A stretch of 64,000 bases of DNA from Centrapalus pauciflorus (lineage: Eukaryota; Streptophyta; Magnoliopsida; Asterales; Asteraceae), in contig JAANYP010004220.1 of the NCBI GenBank assembly GCA_020465985.1, forward strand, positions 18,293 to 82,292, in the 5' to 3' direction. This document shows, in pieces, positions 11,339-24,019 of this stretch. The notes under the pieces were generated by a model. That model was not told where the DNA came from. It did not search any database and worked only from the letters and a program-made list of their open reading frames with translations. Numbering within the stretch: position 1 is the first letter of the stretch; the number at the start of each line of letters is the position of its first letter. The position numbers and the translations under genes were made by a program.

Positions 11339-12140
11339 ATTCATCAAATGTGAATGGACATTTACCTAATGTGAATGACCATTCACATTAGAAGATTGAT
11401 CATTCACAAAACGTAGTTGACAATTAACAGGACTAATGTAAGGTGTTGATATGATTTACCAATGTGAATGGTGAAATTTACTAATGTGAATGGCCATTCA
11501 CATTAGCTGAATGATCATTCACATTTATTGATGTTATTACTGTTTGATAGATTTGAGAATTTGAGCGTTAAATGAATGACCATTGAATGTGTTTGTCCTT
11601 AATCTTGTTACTGTTTGTTAGTAGTTGACAATGCACAACATACATGCTGTGCTGATATTATTTTAACAATGTGAATGGTAAATTTCCTAATGTGAATGGC
11701 CATTCACATTAGTTGAATGATCAGTCAAATTGGTTGATGTTATTAATGTTTGATAGATTTGAGAATTTGAGCGTTACATGAATGACCATTGTTACTGTTT
11801 GTCATTAATCTTGTTACTGCTTGTTAGTAGTTGACGATGCACAACATACATGTTGTGCTGATATGGTACAACCAATGTGAATGGTAAATTTTCTAATGTG
11901 AATGGCCATTCACTTTTAGCTGAATGATCATTCACATTCGTTGATGTTATTAATGTTTGATAGATTTGAGAATTTGAGCATTACATGAATGACCATTGTT
12001 ACTGTTTGTCATTAATCTTGTTACTGTTTGTTAGTAGTTGACGATGCTCAGATTCACATGTTGTGCTGATATTATTTTACTAATGTGAATGGTAATTCAG
12101 CTAATGTGAATGGCCATTCACATTGCTTATTTGACCATTC
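11339..12140. repeat. MULE palindrome cluster 1 (transposase intron 1)
   Basis: Repeated half-sites AATGTGAATGG and complement CCATTCACATT. Perfect 22-bp head-to-head palindromes start at 11483, 11689 and 12103, with several one-mismatch copies. Around them, a block of about 190 bp with TTTGATAGATTTGAGAATTT and GTTAGTAGTTGAC(A/G)ATGC is repeated three to four times, so the intron is itself a diverged tandem array. Confidence 0.9.
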
Positions 12141-13059
12141 ACATTGGTTGATGTTATTACTGTTACGTTGAATTTGAGCATTAGATGAATGACCATTATT
12201 ACTGTTTCATCATTCATTGTTCTTTTCATATAGATGAAGAGGAAGAAGCATTTTTAATTCAAACGACACCAAGGGGCATATGTATTGGATTCCAGTTTTA
12301 CCCAAAGACGTCAAGCCACGAGAAAAAATGATTTTCAATACTTTGGATGAAGGGGTTAATTTTTATAAAACATATGCACGTTTGGCTGGATTCGATACAC
12401 GTTTATCCACTCTAATAAGAGGCGTTAAAGGTGAGGAGAGAATGAGGGCAGTAGTATGTAACAAAGAAGGAATATCTGAAAAATCAAAACACGACAGCTT
12501 AGAAGGAAAGAAGCAACAACAGCGCGTGGTACCTTCAGCTAAAAGTGATTGCAAAGCACAAATACAATTCCGTATAACAAATGAAGGGAAGTTTGAGGTT
12601 TACAAACTTAATGAGGCCCACAATCACTGTCTCGTGTCATCCGAAGATGCATATCTCATGCGATCATCAAGGAAGCTAAACTTTGATCAACAAATAATGA
12701 TTCAAAATGCATCAAACACAAATATCGATGCTGTAAACATCCACAAGCTATGCAAAGAGCTATCTGGAGGATACCCTTGTGTTGGGGCAACCAGGACAAA
12801 TTTCAAGAATTTTAAAAGAGACTTAAGCTACTATGTTGGAGGTAGTGACGCACAAATGATTGTTGAAAAGTATAAAAAGAAATCTGAAAATGTTAAAGAC
12901 TTTCATTTTCACCACTCAATAAAAGATGGTGGATTCCTCAATGCAATATTTTGGGCAGATGAAGTAGAAGTGGCAAACTATGTTGCTTTTGGTGACATAG
13001 TATCCTTTGATGCAACATACAGCCCTAACAAGTAAGTATATGATTAAAATGTTGACTGT

Positions 13060-13135
13060 TAATACAATGTGAATGGTCATTCAGCTAATGTGAATGACCA
13101 TTCACATTAGCTGAATGACCATTCACATTAGTCGT
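13060..13135. repeat. MULE palindrome cluster 2 (transposase intron 2)
   Basis: Three adjoining imperfect copies of the AATGTGAATGG / CCATTCACATT palindrome in the intron 13032-13191. Confidence 0.88.
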
Positions 13136-14162
13136 ATATTGACAATCATAATGTGAATGCTTAAATATGAATTGTGATTAAATATTTTCAGGCATGATAT
13201 GGTTCTTGTCCCATTCACCGGAATTAACGATCAAAAAAAGTGTGTTTCATTTGGCACTGGGCTGCTGAGTAAGGAGGATATAGAATCATACAAATGGCTA
13301 CTCAATGCATTTATATGCGTACATTGACGAGAACCGAATATTGTTGTAACGAACCAAGACCCATGAATGAAAAAGGCAGTGAAATTAGTTTTGAAAAGGG
13401 CTGTCCACCGATTCTACATGTGGCATATAATGGATAAGCTTGGAATTAAGGTATTTATAAAATAAATTCAGATTCACATGTTTTGCTGCTTGATCATTAA
13501 CTTAAAATGATGCTAACATGTTTACCTGTCAAAAAGGTACCAACATTATGCACAAAAGATTCACCTTTCTCAAAGGGATTGATGGACGTTGTCTGGAACC
13601 AAAATATTGATGTAGATGAATTTGAGGTTGAATGGAACAAGATAATGGTCGAATTTGAGCTTCAGAATCATAAATGGTTCAATGATCTTTATGACATTAG
13701 AGATGAGTGGATACCTGCATTTTTTCGAGACATTCCAATGTCGGGATTGATGAGAACGTCTTTATCGGAGGGACAAAACAACTTCTTCAACCATTACTTG
13801 AAAAGCACCTCCAATTTGGTTGACTTTTTTAGTCGGTTCGATAGCACATTGGACTCCCAAAGAAACATGCAAAGGACGTTGGATTACGAATCGAGAACAA
13901 AGAGGTTGGATTTGAATACGGGGCTGAACATGGAAAAAAAGGCATCAGAAATGTTCACGTTCAAGATCTTTTCTACAATCCAAGAAGAAATCATAAAGAG
14001 TTCATTTGGTGTGCTGTCAATTTCATTTGACAACGACGAAGAGACTAAGGCGTATACACTAAAAGAGGTTGGAAGCGACATATCATCACCCGGAAATTAA
14101 TGATATCTTTGCATGTTTTATGTTTTATGAGACAGATATAATTATATTATTTCTGAAATGAC

Positions 14163-14288
14163 TCATGTGAATGGTCATTCAGCTAATGTGAATGGCCATT
14201 CACATTAGCTGAATTACCATTCACATTGGTTGAAATGTGAAAACAGTATTAATGATCATTGTATCCTCATGTGAATGGTCATTCAACT
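14163..14288. repeat. MULE palindrome cluster 3, cut by SIRE-A
   Basis: One perfect 22-bp palindrome at 14185-14206 plus flanking half-sites. SIRE-A inserted within this cluster after CAACT (14284-14288). The cluster resumes after the element at 27729. Confidence 0.9.
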
Positions 14289-14932
14289 TGTTGGTATATC
14301 CTGTGTGACGATAGCAGTCTAAGTGATCCTACATTGTGATTTTAGCAAGTGTGTGTTATATATGTTTATATATGGTTGATATTTATTAGTGTTTGTATGT
14401 TTGAACTTGATGTAACGTATTACAAGAAGTTCAAACATAAAGTACAAAGATAAAATCAATCATAAGTAATAACATAAGTTTCAACACTTAGTTGTTTATG
14501 TAAAAGGCTAGATTCGAATCATACAAGGCTTGGCATTCGAATCTGTGATAGATTCGAATGTAGCCTAGATTCGAAGAGCCCAGATTCGAGAGTGTCTTTG
14601 TGGACAGACTCGAATGGGCCTTGGGCCAGATTCGAGTTTGGCCCACAACAGACTCGAATCAGGGTCTATAATTAGGGATAGACTCGAGATATTATTAGAC
14701 TTTTTGCAGAATTCGTGAGGAATTAAGCTTAAAGCGATCTCGAGTTTATCAGCTTGGTGCGTGTTCTATCGGAGAGAATCAAGTTCGTAGGATCGTTCGT
14801 GTGTCGTTCGTTCAGCCTCTGATAGTCTCCGTGTTTCGTAGTTGAGAGTTTTCCGTCTAACCGTTAACGAGGATTCCGCACTCGTTGACGGATCCGCGTC
14901 TAGATAGATCTCGTATAGTGGTAGACCTTACA
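14289..14932 (+). repeat. 5' LTR of SIRE-A
   Basis: TGTTGGTATATC to GACCTTACA. About nine copies of GATTCGAATC-like motifs fill 14511-14690. TATA-like and transcription-start sequences cannot be fixed by eye. Confidence 0.95.
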
Positions 14933-14934
14933 AG

Positions 14935-14947
14935 TGGTATCAGAGCC
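14935..14947 (+). other. Primer binding site of SIRE-A (initiator tRNA-Met)
   Basis: TGGTATCAGAGCC, 2 bp inside the 5' LTR; perfect match to the standard initiator tRNA-Met site. Confidence 0.95.
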
Positions 14948-15606
14948 TACGGAGTGTTCTTCGTGTTCTTCGTGTTCATCAAATACATTCTAGGTTTCTT
15001 GACGCTAGTTGGACGGTTTTTCTCTCAAAATCGAGTTTTTTTTAGCTTAGCAAATAGTAATCCGGGAAACACTTTGTGGTTTTTCACGTTTTTGGTCGAA
15101 ATCAGTATTTTTCGTTAGAAAAATACTGGTTTAATCTGAAAATCGTTAAAAAATCAAAGTGTTAGCCGTTTTTCGAGTTTGCGGCGCTCGAATCTAATAG
15201 GGGTAATTAGGGTTACACTTAGTCTCGAGTCTAACCAAAATACGCTCCTTTCGAGTCTGTTTCAGAGGGTTTCGAATCTACCTAGTTTCGAGTCTGTTGC
15301 TTCATTCGAATAGGATCTCGAGTCTACTTAGTTTCGAGTTTGTTTCGAGTCTAGCTTAGTTTCGAATAGGGGTTTTCGAATCTGCTGTTACTTCGAGTTT
15401 GCTGTCATCGACTCTAAGGGCCATCGAATCTAAGGACCTTTCGAATCTGACATATTTCGAGTTTAATTGAATTATAACACTTAATCGAATTTTATACCAA
15501 ATAAATTGGAATCTATTTACATTCGAATCTATCTAGATTCGAAAGAGTTAATTCTCATTAGTTTCAAATTAAATTAATTAAGGTCAATTCAATTACTTTC
15601 GAAAAG
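14948..15606 (+). other. SIRE-A leader
   Basis: Non-coding leader of about 660 bp with more than a dozen TTCGAGTCT / TTCGAATCT motifs at 15180-15545. It ends at the gag ATG (15607). Confidence 0.85.
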
Positions 15607-18480
15607 ATGTCTAATCTTCAGAAATTCCTAGAAATGGACCACGAGGTCGGGAAGGCAAACGCACCGCCTAAGCTGATGAAAGTAGAGGATTATTACTGGT
15701 GGAAAGACCGATTTACTGATTTCGTGCGTTTTAACGACATGCGCATGTGGGTGTGCATCGACGAAGGGTATATTCCACCGGTGTCAGAAGTTGAAGGCCG
15801 TCAGAAGGTCTTGTCATACCAAATGATGAAGGAGGATGACAAGAAATTGTATGAAGCCGAAAATAAAGCTTTCTCCCTGATCCGCATGGCATTGCCTCAG
15901 GATATACTGCACACATTTAGGACTCAAAAGACGTCAAAAGAACTTTGGGAGTCGCTAGAGAAAAGGTGTGAGGGTAATCCTAGAGTTCGGTGAAAGCGTA
16001 CTGAGCTGTTAAAACAACAGTTTGCGATTTTCAAGGCGATTAAGGATGAACAGCTGGATGATGTCATCACTCGGTTCTATCATCTGTTGACCGAACTTGA
16101 AAGTCATGGGATTGAGTTTACTGATACTGACAAGAACAACAAGCTTCTTGATGCCTTACCAGCCAAATGGGCTATGTACGTGGCAATGATCAAGCTGAAC
16201 GAGGACAAGTATTACTCTCAATCTCTGGATGATATTGTGGGAACATTGAGGGCATATCACTTCGAGCTACTGAAGGCCGAGACTGATTACGAACAAGTCC
16301 AGAATCCAGCGATGTATTTTGGAAAGACAACAAAACCTTCAGCGGCAGCCGAACCGAAGACTGCTACAGCGTTTTTCACGGGAGAAACGTCGTCACCAGC
16401 AGAGTCTGATGACACATTAAATCACGCGTTCTTAGGGTTAGGAAGATCGGAAGAACTGCAACCTCAAGTTCAACAGGCATCGACATCTCAGAGCTATTCA
16501 AAGATGCCCATGAGCGCAAAGTCAGCGGAAGAACATCTGAATCTACTTGCTTCGTTTGTGGCCGCGTACGGGAATTGTGTTCAGGGGAAGATTAACGATC
16601 CTGCTCTATGGGACGAAGATTACGATCAGGTCGACCCTGATGACTTAGAGGAAATGGATCTTAAGTGGCAACTGGCCATGGTAACCCAGAGGGTTAAGAG
16701 ATTCATTAAGCGAACTGGGAGGAATCTGCAGATGAATAACAAGGGGATAGGATTTGATAAGTCCAAGGTGAAATGCTACAACTGTCAAGGACTGGGACAC
16801 TTCGCCAGGGAGTGTCAGAGACCGAAGGTAGAAACATACCAAGGGCAGAGTCAGCATCAGGGACAGTTCCAAAATCAGTCCCAACAACGATACCTTCCAA
16901 GTTCATCATCTGGTCAAGCCAACCTAGCGGGTCTACTATCCAATGTCACTTCAGATAGACAGCTAGATGGTACGTATGACTGAAGCTCACATCCTGAGTC
17001 GAATGCTAGAGCCTTCATGGCTGAATTCACAGAAACGGGGTGTGATGGGAACGAGCAGACCACACGGGACAGCAGTCCGATGTGGGTAGAAAAGGCGAAT
17101 GATTAGACAGTGCTGGAGTTTGCTGCACAGATGGCCAACGTGGAATCTGATAACTCAAAGGTTAGTCTGACTTATTCTCTCTTTCGTGAATTATGTGCGT
17201 TATGTGTTAGTTCTAATGATAGGTTAAATGTAGTCCTAGAATCACATAAAACCATATCTGCTCAAAATGAGAACTTAAAAATTGAAAATGCTAGCCTAAA
17301 CGATATCAAGCAAGATCTTAAAGAAAAGCTTAAGGCTGATGCTCAAGACGTCATAGTTCTAAAAGACAAACTCAGTGAGCAGTGTGTTAGGATAGAGCTA
17401 ATGTATGAGCACGTAGAAGCCTTGACCAAAAGTCTTGAGGATAAGGACATAGAGCTAGCTGAAACAAAGGTTAAGGTAGCAGAGGCAAATAGCAAGTTGG
17501 AGAAGTTTAGGAATTCGAGCCTAAATCTAGGGAAAGTCTTAGATGCCCAAAGACAGTCTAAGAAGCCCGTAGGTCTAGGATTTCACGAAATTCCTCCACC
17601 TTTCAATGTGAACTATGTGCCTCAGCCTCAGGAGAAAACTGACAAGTCAGTAGACTTAGAGGACCTACCTGAACCGACACCAGAGCCTATAGTTGAAAAT
17701 ACACCTAAGGTGGCTGACTCGACCGTCAAGGTCAAGAAAGTCAAATTTGTGTCTTCCTCCAGTGAAACACCTGCAGGAAAACAGAAAATTGCATGGGCTG
17801 ATCAGGTCGATGAGCCAGACACCGTAGATGTACCAAAGGAAATAGACACTAGTGAGACACCTAGATCTAAGGGAACACACAAAAAGTCCATAGATAAGAT
17901 GTCTTGCTTTAGATGTCACGAGAAGGGGCATGTTGCTTCTCACTGTCCGCTTAGGAAAGCAGATGTTACACCTAAGACAGTGAATCCAACACCTGTTAAG
18001 CCCTCAACCAGTGTGGCAAGCACTAGTAGTTCTCAAACTACCGAGAAAGCTGTGCAGGCCGCACCCAAACAAGTTGTGAAAAACACACCGGTTAAGGTTG
18101 GACCAAAGGAAGTGATTTGGACAAATTCACCGAATCGTGTCATTAATCAATCTAGGTCAGCACCACAACAAGTCTATAGGAGCACAACACCTACCAGGTC
18201 ACACACTCCAGTTAGGTCTCATACTCCAGTTAGACAGTACGCACCGGTAAGAGCTCAGGGATCACAGTCCGAAATGCCATATAATAGGAATTATTCTAGA
18301 GCTCCACAACAAATGCCTACTCCAAGGCAACGAGTGAACTTAAATCACTCGGCACCACAATAGAACCCAGTTCAAAGACCCAAGTCACCTGAAAGGCGAG
18401 ATGGGTATTTGAAAGAGTTCAAGTATGTGGACGAGAATGGTATTACCAAGTCAGTCATGGCTTGGGTTCCCCGTGATAAC
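15607..18480 (+). pseudogene. SIRE-A gag (UBN2-type, coiled coil, two CCHC knuckles)
   Basis: One continuous frame from the ATG at 15607 to the TAA at 18481-18483, broken by TGA 15991-15993, TGA 16981-16983, TAG 17104-17106 and TAG 18361-18363. It starts with MSNLQKFLEMDHEVG and a DUF4219-like VEDYYWWKDRFTDFV, followed by the UBN2 region ([35 protein letters not shown]). The first knuckle is [15 protein letters not shown] (about 16774-16818). A long coiled coil is encoded at 17250-17520. The second knuckle is CFRCHEKGHVASHC (17905-17946). The last part is Pro/Thr/Arg-rich and ends with SVMAWVPRDN. Gag forms the virus-like particle and binds element RNA. It is unusually long, as in Sireviruses. 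With these stops no full Gag can be made without readthrough. Confidence 0.9.
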
Positions 18481-18483
18481 TAA

Positions 18484-18504
18484 CCTATTTTCTTTCATGT
18501 GCAG
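18484..18504 (+). promoter_or_regulatory. Splice-acceptor-like sequence at the SIRE-A gag/pol junction
   Basis: A pyrimidine-rich run ending in CATGTGCAG lies just after the gag stop TAA (18481-18483) and just before the pol reading. A similar polypyrimidine-CAG sits at the same place in copia-3 (50040-50060). Use as a splice site is inferred only. Confidence 0.4.
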
Positions 18505-21500
18505 GAGATTACCACAGGTCCAAACAACAAGTGGTTCGTCGACAGTGGCTGCTCCAGGCACATGACAGGGGAACGAGGTCTGCTTACAGACTTCAAGGGT
18601 GGAAATCGAGGATTCGTATCATTCGCGGGTAACAAGGGTGGAAATATCACGGGTACCGGAGTGGTCACTAATGGGACAATTAAGTTGGACCAAGTTTATC
18701 ACGTTGATAAACTGGTTCACAATCTCATTAGTGTATCTCAAATCTGTGATAAGAAGAACTCTACTGACACTGAGGCGTTAGTGCTAAAGCCGGGATTCAA
18801 AATTCCTGAAGAATGGGTATTGATGCGAGCGCCAAGGAAGAACGACTTGTACATGCTGGATATGAACAAGCCGGAGACATCGATGGGGCCAATTTGTTTA
18901 TTATCCAAAGCTTCGGAGACGGAATCCGTACTGTGGCACAGACGCATGGCTCACCTGCACCTAAGAAAGATGAATTACATAACGAAGGATGGACTGGTGC
19001 AGGGTGTGCCTCAGAAGAGCTTTCAGTACGAGGACAAGTGTCTACCGTGCATGAAGCGCAAACAACATAAAAAGACACACAAGTCCAAGAAGCAGAACTC
19101 CATAACCTCAACATTCGATTTGTTGCACATGGACCTTTTCGGCCCAATCAACAAAAGGAGTATCGGAGGTAGTTGGTACTGCTTAGTTATCACTGACGAT
19201 TACTCACGGTTTTCTTGGGTTTTCTTTTTAGGTACGAAGGACGAGACGGCTTCCAAGCTTATCGGGTTCTTAGACCAAGTGGAGAACTCCTACGGAACAA
19301 GGGTTAAAAATATTCGTAGTGATAATGGGACTGAATTCAAAAACACTGTAATTGGTGTATATTGCCTATCAAAGGGCATAGTGCATCAATTCAGTGCACC
19401 ATATGAACCTCAACAGAATGGGGTGGCCGAACGTAAAAATAGAACATTGATTGAAGCTGCAAGGGCTATGCTTTCGGATTCAAAGCTTCCTACCATGTTT
19501 TGGGGGGAGGCAGTGAATACCGCATGCCACATTTTAAACCGAGTCCTTACAGTCAAATCATTGAACAAAACATGCTATGAAATTTTGAATAAACGGCCAC
19601 CTAACTTAACTGGATTCGAACCGTTTGGAGTACCATGCACTCTTTTACGAACAAAACATCAACCGAAGTTTGGTGAAAAGGCTGACGAAGGATACTTCCT
19701 AGGTTACGTGCCGAACTCACCAAACAAACGGGTTTTTAACAAAACGAGTGGTACTGTGGAGATTGTGTATAATATTGAAGTCACAAGTTATACACATGAA
19801 CCCCAAACTGGTCCGGAATGGATATTTGACTATGATAAGTTATTTGAGTCATTTAACATTCATTTGGATGATAATGCAGGTACAATCGAAAAAGACATGA
19901 CGACGTTGCACCTAAATGACGATGGCCATATTTTTCCGAGGACTACGTTTCAATCCACATCTGAGCCTACTGCGACAGTAGATGGATCTCCAGAAGTTGC
20001 TGATCAAGAAGCTCCTACCACTGAGAATCAGACTCAGGCATCAAGTTCCAACTCTGAGGAAAACGTCCATGAGGAGGAAAATGTAGAAGCTGAGCCTGTT
20101 CCCCCATTAGGTGAAATAGGATCTAACTTAGGAGATAATCTAAGGATAGATGAGATAGAGACCTCTAGGATTAACAAGAACCATCCGATAGAAAGCATCA
20201 TAGGAAATCCTAACGAGGGTGTGAGAACTCGGAGTAGTGTAAATAACAACACTGTGTTGTTGTCGATGATAAACGACTCCGAGGCATATCACACACGTCT
20301 ATATTCATGTTTCATATCGCAAGTAGAGCCTAAGAATGTGCAAATGGCACTTAAGGATAACTCCTGGGTTGAAGCGATGCAGTAAGAACATTCGCAATTT
20401 AGGAAACTAGAAGTGTGGGAGTTAGTTCCATTACCTCGAGGGGAAGTTGCCATAGGAACCAAATGGGTTTTTAAGTGCAAAAGGGACGATCGGGGTATAG
20501 TCACGCGCAACAAGGCTAGGTTAGTTGTAAAGGGTTTCAACCAAGAGGAGGGAATCGATTACAACGAGGTTTTTGCACCAGTAGCAAGGCTAGAAGCCAT
20601 TAGGTTGTTTCTAGCTTTTGCCTCCTTCAAGGGTTTTAAGGTATATCAGTTAGATGTTAAGAGTGCTTTCCTATATGGGAAAGTGAAGGAGTTGGTGTAC
20701 GTAGAACAACCGCCCGGATTTACAGATCAAAATATCCTGATAGAGTATATCGATTAGATAAGGCTCTATATGGATTGCATCAGGCACCTAGGGCGTGGTA
20801 TGAGACTCTATCCAACCATCTGTTAGAGAACGGTTTTGAGAGGGGTAGGATAGATAGTACTCTCTTTGTTAAGAGAAAGGGAGATCACTTTATCTTGGTG
20901 CAAGTGTACGTCGATGATATCATCTTTAGATCATCAGACGAACAGATGTGCAAAGATTTCGAGAAGGTGATGAAGTCTAAGTTCAAGATGAGTGCTATGG
21001 GAGAGTTAAATTTCTTTTTAGGGTTACAAGTTGACCAGAAGAAGGAAGGGATGTTTATCCATCAGACTAAGTATGTCTATGACATATTGGAACGTTTCGG
21101 GATGGAAGGAACTAAGTTGAATGCCCATTTCAGCACGCCGATTCAAGTGAATCATAATCTCGGGCCGGGTACTGAAAGTGATACCGATGTGGATCCGACA
21201 TTATATCGGGCCATGATTGGGTCACTTATGTATTTAACTGCTTCAAGACCTGATATTATGTTTGCTGTTTGTATTTGTGCTAGGTTTCAAGCGAATCCGA
21301 AGGAGATGCATATGAAAGCTGTGAAGCGGATTCTACGATACCTCAAGTCGAAACCGAAGCTGGGTCTTTGGTATCACGCGGAGGGAGATCTAGAGTTGGA
21401 GGCGTTCACGGATTCTGACTACGGAGGATGCAGCTTGACGCGCAAATCAACAACTGGAGGTTGTCAGTTCCTAGGAGGGAGACTGGTATCCTGGCAATGC

Positions 21501-21863
21501 AAGAAACAAACATCGGTAGCCGTGTCAACGTGCGAGGCCGAGTATGTTGCTGCTGGTAGTTGCTGCTCACAGGTTCTGTGGATACAACAACAATTGCGGG
21601 ATTACGGTTTGGCTTACACTCAAACTCCAATTAGGATAGACAATCAATCTACAATTGCTATAACAAATAATCCAGTTAAACATAATAAAACAAAGCACAT
21701 AGACATAAGGCATCATTTTATTCGTGATTGTGCTGAAAAGAACTTAATCAAACTGGTAAAAGTGGCAACAGAAGATAATAATGCAGATTTATTTACCAAA
21801 GCGTTTGATAAGTCACGGTTTGAGTATTTAATTCAACTGAATGGAATGCGCAACCCAGAGTAA
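18499..21863 (+). pseudogene. SIRE-A pol: protease, integrase, reverse transcriptase, RNase H
   Basis: In frame with gag beyond the TAA at 18481. Aspartic protease motif WFVDSGCSRHMTG lies near 18532. The integrase HHCC finger (WHRRMAHLHL...CLPCMKRKQ) is at about 18930-19070. The core has Asp in HMDLFGP (about 19128), Asp in RSDNGTEF (about 19317) and Glu in GVAERKNRT, so the D,D-E triad is retained. The RT begins near 20413 with GTKWVFKCK and [11 protein letters not shown] and has the YVDD box at 20907-20918. RNase H has FTDSDYGGC and STCEAEYVAAGS, and the ORF ends at 21861-21863 (TAA). Breaks are TAA 20383-20385 just before RT and a frameshift near 20730. Residues at the active sites look intact although the frame is not. 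Confidence 0.93.
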
Positions 21864-24017
21864 ATTGACCTTAATAGTAGTAGTTTATTTTCTTTTATAG
21901 TCGTAGAATTTCTTTCTTTACAGTAGTCTGCTAATTTAGGAAAGTTTCTATTTTTAGTAAGTTTCTATTTTTAGTAAGTTTCTACTTTTAGTAAGTTAGT
22001 AGGTTAGCTTATTTTTATTGCTATTTCTTATGAAAAACAAAAGAAAAAAAAGAAAATCATAAAATTAAAAAAAAGAGAATATCAGAAAATGAGTTAAGTC
22101 TTAGAAGCATAGGTTCAAAGTGACGAAAATTAGCACAGTCGTTACAAACTCTAAGTGTTTAGGCTTTCACACATAATGCAACTAAACTCTAAGTGTTATA
22201 CTTTATTTAGTTTGATGTGTTGGTAGGCATAATACATATAGGGAATCTCAAGGCTAATAAAATATTCTAGAAAAAGTCAAGCGTGTCTCTAACTTAGATG
22301 TACGACCAATCGGTCTTAATTTTTATGTACAAGACATACAAACATTGAGTCAAAATGAGGTATACAAACTTTCTGGGGATGTATGGCAACATCAAATACA
22401 TCTGAAAATGGAAAGAATAGAAATATCATATAAAACTGAGAGTCGAAAACATGCAACTCTGTTGTACGTAAGTACAGACCTGTTGTCTCTGTTTAGATTC
22501 GGGATAGCAGACATGTCGCTTTGTTGTACGTCAGTACAGACCTGTCACCGCTATCTTGCTAACTTTAAGAATAAACCTTAAGTCAAACTAAGACACTTTG
22601 TTGTATGAAAATACAGACCTGTGTCCGATGTTTGTCTTTTAAAGAAAGTTTGCAAATACCAACAAGTTAGAATCTTTGTCTGTGTGCCTTGATCATAAAA
22701 GTATGTCTATGTCTGAGTCACGTAAGATAATTTCCTCATAAATAAAAATGCCAAGAGATATTCCGAAATGTAGAGTGTTTAAAGGGGTAAAATACCAACA
22801 ATCGGCTAAATAGGTATGTCACGACAAATAATCAAAGGAATAAAAAATTCCTAAGTGTGAAAGTTTAAGTACTGAAAGTAAGTATCAGACATCGCTATCT
22901 TATTGAACCTTTCTTAGACTATGATCATCAAAAAGATTTTGTTTAGTATTTAGCTTAGCGTGTAAATTTTTTTAGTATAGCTTAAGTCTAGATTAAAATT
23001 TTTGGTCAAAATTTTATTTTATCTTTATTTTAGTTTACCTTAGTTTATTTTATTTTAGTTTAATTTTTACTTAGGTAAAAGGTCAAAAATTACTGAGGGT
23101 GCATTCAAAGTTGGATAAAATAAACATTGCGTGAAATATCTTGTGCTTAGTGTAAAAGATTGGGCATAGTTTATCTTGTTACACTATACCGTAGAAAAAG
23201 GTTGAAAAAGTTGAAGTTATTTCAAAGATTTTCGAAATTTTTTCTAAGTGTTTGGTGTTTTCGAGTTTAGGACAGACTCGAATTGGGAAGGATTCGAATC
23301 TGTCAGTAGATTCGAGTCTAGCCTTAGACTCGACGGTTGGTAGTATATATAGGTCAACAGTGAAGTCATTTAATTCTTACTGTTGTCGAATCTACTTCCT
23401 CGAATCTAATACCGGCGATTTCGAATCTATCCTCGAGTCTATCGTATTTCTCCTAAACGACATTTTGTCGAGTTTGAAGCTAGTGTGTTCGATTCTACTC
23501 TTGCATCTAGGTATAATCAACTTGATTGTACAAGATTCATGTAGTTTTATACACAATTTTAGGCTAAATCATCGATTTTTGAAGGTTTAAGGGTCAAAAT
23601 AGGGTTTTTCCAAAATTACCAAGTTTGGACCGATAAACAGTCAAATTAAAGGCATATATCTGTGATTAGTAACTAGTAGGACTAATGAATGTAATTTTCT
23701 AAGTCTAAAAAGGTTAAAATCAAGAGATTTGGGGTTTGAAATAGAATCGGCGGTTCGAATCTGTTCATCCGTGTCTCGAATCTGTCATTAGATTCGAGAG
23801 GGCAATTGATTCGAATCTGTCATTAAAAGGGGACATATTCGAATCTGATACATTCGATTCTATATTTTATTTGCATGATTTAATTTAAATGTTATTAAAC
23901 TTGTAGAGATTTAATTGTGTTAGATTTTGTACTTAAACAAGTACAAAATAAAACAGATTTGAATTTAAACAAGTTTATTGTTTTTTAATGAATCTAATAG
24001 TTTTGTTTATTGTGCAG
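21864..24017 (+). other. SIRE-A spacer between pol and the 3' ORF
   Basis: 2.15 kb without recognised coding sequence. It contains three copies of a TTGTTGTACG...AGTACAGACCTGT word at about 22460, 22522 and 22590 (spacing about 65 bp), repeated TAGTAAGTTTCTATTTTTAG at 21950-21990, and a second block of TTCGAATCT motifs at 23270-23850. The sequence 24001-24017 (TTTTGTTTATTGTGCAG) looks like a splice acceptor and ends 2 nt before the ATG of the 3' ORF. Confidence 0.75.
24001..24017 (+). promoter_or_regulatory. Splice-acceptor-like sequence before the SIRE-A 3' ORF
   Basis: T-rich tract ending in TGTGCAG, followed directly by AAATGG with the ORF's start codon at 24020-24022. A spliced subgenomic mRNA would use this ATG first. 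No donor has been identified; inference only. Confidence 0.4.
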
Positions 24018-24019
24018 AA

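Larger units (their letters stand above)
10982..14100 (+). pseudogene. FAR1-type MULE transposase pseudogene, 5' exons
   Basis: Exon structure is visible: 10982-11198 (donor GTAAGT), 12234-13031 (acceptor CATATAG, donor GTAAGT), 13192-13450 (acceptor TTTTCAG) and 13537-14100. Exons 1-2 and 2-3 join in frame. The FAR1 DNA-binding region follows WIPVLPK with FNTLDEGVNFYKTYA, AGFDTR, CNKEG, KSDCKAQI and EAHNHCL. The MULE core follows with ISFDATYSPN-like, VPFTGINDQKKCVSFG and SYKWLLNAF, then VHRFYMWHIMDKLG, and FSKGLMDVVW in exon 4. Breaks are a frameshift near 12270, two TGA codons in exon 3 (13326-13372) and a TAA at 14098-14100 before the SWIM finger. FAR1 proteins derive from MULE transposases; the context here favours transposon over domesticated gene. 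Confidence 0.87.

Noticed and set aside
12280..14100. Domesticated FAR1/FHY3-type host regulator
   Set aside because: Stops, frameshift, the linked ULP1 gene and element-specific repeats point to a decayed transposon gene, not a maintained host gene.
11339..14288. CRISPR-like appearance of repeated palindromes
   Set aside because: Spacing and unit length are irregular, the DNA is plant nuclear, and the repeats lie in introns of a transposon.
18797..19147. Minus-strand ORFs opposite SIRE-A pol and opposite the 3' ORFs (for example 24696-24998)
   Set aside because: They are antisense shadows of the strong pol or 3' ORF frames and have no recognisable domain.
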